Shown here one piece after another: positions 13,433-15,417 of a DNA stretch of 15,417 bases. The first letter of the stretch is position 1. Each line of letters begins with the position of its first letter. This DNA comes from SIG607 sp045590395 (GTDB lineage: Bacteria; Bacillota; Clostridia; Oscillospirales; Acutalibacteraceae): the NCBI GenBank assembly GCA_045590395.1, contig JAZNQX010000017.1, positions 1 through 15,417 of the forward strand. Reading direction: 5' to 3'. The notes below the pieces were generated by a model. The model was not told the origin of the DNA, did no database searches, and was given only the letters and a program-made list of their open reading frames with translations. Made by a program: the position numbers and the translations under genes.

Positions 13433-14262
13433 TGAAATTCAAAAACTGTTTATTGGCTTCGGATATGGACGGAACCTTAATGGATAAGGGGTATATTAAC
13501 CCCAAAAACTATGCTGCAATAGAAGAATTTATAGACCTTGGCGGTACCTTTGCTATTGCAACAGGACGCTGTTCAATGGCTATTGACCATCTTGTTAAGA
13601 ACTTTAAAGAATTAAAATATTCAATAGTTTATAACGGCGGTATGGTTTATGACTATACTATTGACGGTCCTGTGGCAGAATGTTATCTTCCTGAAGAAGA
13701 TAAAACCTTCTTTAAAGATGTTCTTGAACGTTTTCCCGATATGGGTGTGGAAATCTTCTGTGGCAAAACTGTATATCTCATAAATTACAGCTCGGCGTGC
13801 AAAGAGCATTGTGACTATGAACATTTAGAACCTGTAACGGCTACATATGATGAAATTAAAGACCTTAAATGGAACAAGGCTATGTGTATGTATTATGCAG
13901 GCTTCTCGGATGAAAAGCTTGAAGAAATGGCAAAGGAAAGAACCTTTGTTAACTCAAGCTTTACCTGGGCTACCTTTGAACTTAACGGTAAATCTTATCG
14001 CGGTTTTGAACAATTACCCGGTGGTGCTCATAAAGGCTTTGGTCTTGAGAATTTAAGCAAAATGCTTGGAATTCCTAAAGAGAGAACCTTTGCTATAGGC
14101 GATTATTTTAACGATGTGGAAATGCTGAAGACAGCAGGGGTATCTGCTTGTCCTGCTGAAAGTCCTGCGGCTATTAAAGAATGTGTGGATTTTGTTTCCT
14201 GCGGTTGCAGAGACGGTGCTGTGGCAGGTTTTGTAGAATATCTTAAAACACTTGATTTTTAG
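13432..14262 (+). CDS. Cof-type HAD-superfamily (IIB) phosphatase, substrate unknown
   Basis: 276-residue cytoplasmic haloacid-dehalogenase hydrolase of the Cof/YidA type, which dephosphorylates small metabolites such as sugar phosphates or flavin-related compounds. Motif I is ASDMDGTL, with nucleophile Asp11 and acid/base Asp13. Motif II is ATGR (Thr44). The motif III lysine is Lys201 (GAHKGFGLENL). Motif IV is IGDYFNDVEM with Asp224 and Asp228. The C2-type cap lies between motifs II and III (about 85-190) and contains several Cys residues (CGKTVYL, SSACKEHCDY). AGAGGAG at 13417-13423 gives a good ribosome site 8 nt upstream. It is the last gene of the long operon and is followed by a strong terminator. 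The substrate cannot be predicted from the sequence. Confidence 0.92.
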   Translation: MKFKNCLLASDMDGTLMDKGYINPKNYAAIEEFIDLGGTFAIATGRCSMAIDHLVKNFKELKYSIVYNGGMVYDYTIDGPVAECYLPEEDKTFFKDVLERFPDMGVEIFCGKTVYLINYSSACKEHCDYEHLEPVTATYDEIKDLKWNKAMCMYYAGFSDEKLEEMAKERTFVNSSFTWATFELNGKSYRGFEQLPGGAHKGFGLENLSKMLGIPKERTFAIGDYFNDVEMLKTAGVSACPAESPAAIKECVDFVSCGCRDGAVAGFVEYLKTLDF

Positions 14263-14275
14263 GTAAATAAATATC

Positions 14276-14305
14276 AAAAGAACGACGTATAGTCGTTCTT
14301 TTTTT
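14276..14305 (+). terminator. Strong intrinsic terminator closing the mutSL-sepF-lspA operon
   Basis: AAAAGAACGAC (14276-14286) pairs perfectly with GTCGTTCTTTT (14292-14302) around a 5-nt GTATA loop, and the T-run continues to 14305. The A-run before and T-run after make it potentially bidirectional. Confidence 0.92.
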
Positions 14306-14306
14306 G

Positions 14307-14335
14307 TTGCAAAACAGGCATATATATGATAAAAT
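14307..14335 (+). promoter_or_regulatory. Sigma-A promoter of recJ (extended -10)
   Basis: TTGCAA (14307-14312), a 17-nt spacer, and TAAAAT (14330-14335) preceded by TGA, an extended -10 element. The start site would be near 14342, within an AT-rich stretch that includes the short palindrome ATTAATTAAT (14336-14345). It lies just after the terminator, so recJ begins a new transcription unit. Confidence 0.7.
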
Positions 14336-14380
14336 ATTAATTAATTATATTTATATTGGGTAGTTTTTGCTTTTTTCTGA

Positions 14381-14389
14381 AAGGGGGGG
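14381..14389 (+). promoter_or_regulatory. Ribosome binding site of recJ with a run of seven G
   Basis: AAGGGGGGG ends 8 nt before the ATG at 14398. An in-frame GTG at 14395 directly before the ATG is a possible alternative start. The G7 run is unusual for this AT-rich genome. Confidence 0.6.
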
Positions 14390-14397
14390 CAGGTGTG

Positions 14398-15417
14398 ATG
14401 AAAAAATGGGAAATTGCAAGTATTGATAAGAACCTTGCTAAAATGTTGGCAGAAGAATGTGATATTGACCCGTTTGTTGCTATGATAGCTTCGTCAAGAG
14501 GCTATGATGACCCTGCGCTTCTTGAGGAGTTTTTGTCAGATGAGCCTGTCTTTGCCCATCCGTTAGAACTGCTTGATATGGAAAAGGCGGCTCAGTGTAT
14601 AAGCGAGGCTATTGAAAACGGCGAAAAAATTGCTATATACGGCGACTATGACTGCGACGGTGTTACGGCTACAGCCCTTTTGTACCTTTATTTAACAGAA
14701 AGAGGGGCTGATGTAACCTACCATATTCCTGACCGCTTCAGTGAGGGCTATGGTATGAATAAGCCTGCTATAGAAAAGCTTAAAAGTGACGGGGTTAAAT
14801 TGATAGTCACCGTTGATAACGGAATTTCCTGCAAAGAGGAAATTGAATATGCCACATCCCTTGGAATAAAGGTCATCGTAACCGACCATCACCTGCCACC
14901 TGAAGAAATTCCCGACGCTATAGCCGTTGTTGACCCTCATAGAAAAGACGATACAAGTGAGTTTAAGGAAATTTGCGGTGTTGCAGTTGCCTTTATGCTT
15001 GTTTGTGCCATAGAGGATGCTATGCCTGAGGAAATGATATACCGCTACGGTGACCTTGTTGCACTGGGTACGGTAGGGGATGTTATGCCCCTAATAAATG
15101 AAAACCGTTCCTTTGTTAAAATGGGCTTTGATAAACTAAAAAACCAAAGACGCTTAGGAATTGATGCGCTGATTAAGGTTGCGGGGCTGGATAACGATAA
15201 GCTGTCTGTTGGCAGAATTTCCTTTGGTCTTGTACCCAGAATAAATGCGGCCGGTAGAATGGGAAGCGCAGAGCGCGCATTAAAGCTTTTAATTTCCAAT
15301 GAAGGTGAAGCTGCTATGCGTCTTGCAGAGGAAATAAATGATGAAAATGCTTCCCGTCAGGAAACCGAAAAGGAAATATACCGTCAGGCGCAGAGTATTA
15401 TTCAGGCGCAAGGACTT
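14398..15417 (+). CDS. recJ: Single-stranded-DNA-specific exonuclease RecJ, 3'-truncated by the window
   Basis: 5'-3' single-strand DNA exonuclease of the DHH family that works in recombination, base excision and mismatch repair. 340 codons are open to the window's edge without a stop. The full protein is usually more than 550 residues, so the rest of DHHA1 and the OB-fold part lie outside. Metal-binding motifs are YGDYDCDGVTA (Asp83, Asp85, Asp87), VTVDNGI (Asp140) and VTDHH (Asp163, His164, His165). The GLVPRINAAGRMG motif (Pro280-Arg287) follows, with the bridging helix after it. These distinguish RecJ from the shorter NrnA/GdpP DHH proteins. It has its own promoter after the terminator at 14276-14305. 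Location next to mutSL groups repair genes, but it is not in the same operon. Confidence 0.96.
   Translation, partial: MKKWEIASIDKNLAKMLAEECDIDPFVAMIASSRGYDDPALLEEFLSDEPVFAHPLELLDMEKAAQCISEAIENGEKIAIYGDYDCDGVTATALLYLYLTERGADVTYHIPDRFSEGYGMNKPAIEKLKSDGVKLIVTVDNGISCKEEIEYATSLGIKVIVTDHHLPPEEIPDAIAVVDPHRKDDTSEFKEICGVAVAFMLVCAIEDAMPEEMIYRYGDLVALGTVGDVMPLINENRSFVKMGFDKLKNQRRLGIDALIKVAGLDNDKLSVGRISFGLVPRINAAGRMGSAERALKLLISNEGEAAMRLAEEINDENASRQETEKEIYRQAQSIIQAQGL

Noticed and set aside
1..15417. Mobile elements, CRISPR arrays, toxin-antitoxin or phage-defence genes
   Set aside because: No transposase, integrase, repeat-spacer pattern or defence motif was seen; every gene belongs to a widespread housekeeping family in co-directional operons.

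Overview
This window is a densely packed chromosomal housekeeping region from a low-to-moderate-GC Gram-positive bacterium, most likely an anaerobic member of the Clostridia. Gut-type Oscillospirales/Ruminococcaceae is my inference from gene order and protein style; no genus is assigned. All fourteen genes lie on the + strand. The first (a CysK-family enzyme) is cut at its 5' end and the last (recJ) at its 3' end. I see no mobile element, CRISPR array, tRNA or rRNA. The region has the Firmicutes miaB-ymcA-mutS-mutL order (in Bacillus subtilis cotE sits between ymcA and mutS), followed by the Firmicutes yggS-sepF-ylmH-lspA-rluD division/envelope cluster.

Layout. (1) 2-1360: cysK-like gene and luxS, a sulfur-amino-acid/activated-methyl-cycle pair, closed by an intrinsic terminator. 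(2) 1374-2823: miaB with a consensus sigma-A promoter, whose -10 and start region are covered by a perfect 20-bp AT palindrome, and a TTG start. (3) 2824-3108: a gene-free 285-bp gap filled with hairpins and a nested inverted-repeat element. (4) 3109-14262: one probable long operon: ymcA/ylbF-family gene, mutS, mutL, miaA, an HlyD-like membrane-anchored protein, yggS, sepF, ylmH-like S4 protein, lspA, rluD-like pseudouridine synthase and a Cof-type HAD phosphatase. Gaps are 0-32 nt, several genes overlap by 1-23 bp, and a strong terminator follows. (5) 14307 to the end: recJ with its own promoter.

How the genes fit together. mutS and an endonuclease-type mutL make the methyl-independent mismatch-repair system; RecJ is a 5'-3' single-strand exonuclease that can serve repair and recombination. 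MiaA and MiaB carry out successive steps making ms2i6A at tRNA position 37. The YmcA/YlbF-family protein carries a Cys-rich tail that probably binds Fe-S and is expected to act in RNase Y-dependent mRNA processing. SepF (FtsZ anchoring), LspA (lipoprotein signal peptidase), the HlyD-like protein and YggS (PLP homeostasis) form the division/envelope part. The YlmH-like protein and the RluD-like enzyme are ribosome-linked. The points most worth a second look are the PerR/Fur-like palindrome on the miaB promoter (MiaB is a two-cluster Fe-S enzyme), the palindromic intergenic element, the Cys-rich YmcA tail, the orphan HlyD-like protein, and a near-consensus promoter inside yggS that could drive sepF separately. 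No clearly new biological system is visible.
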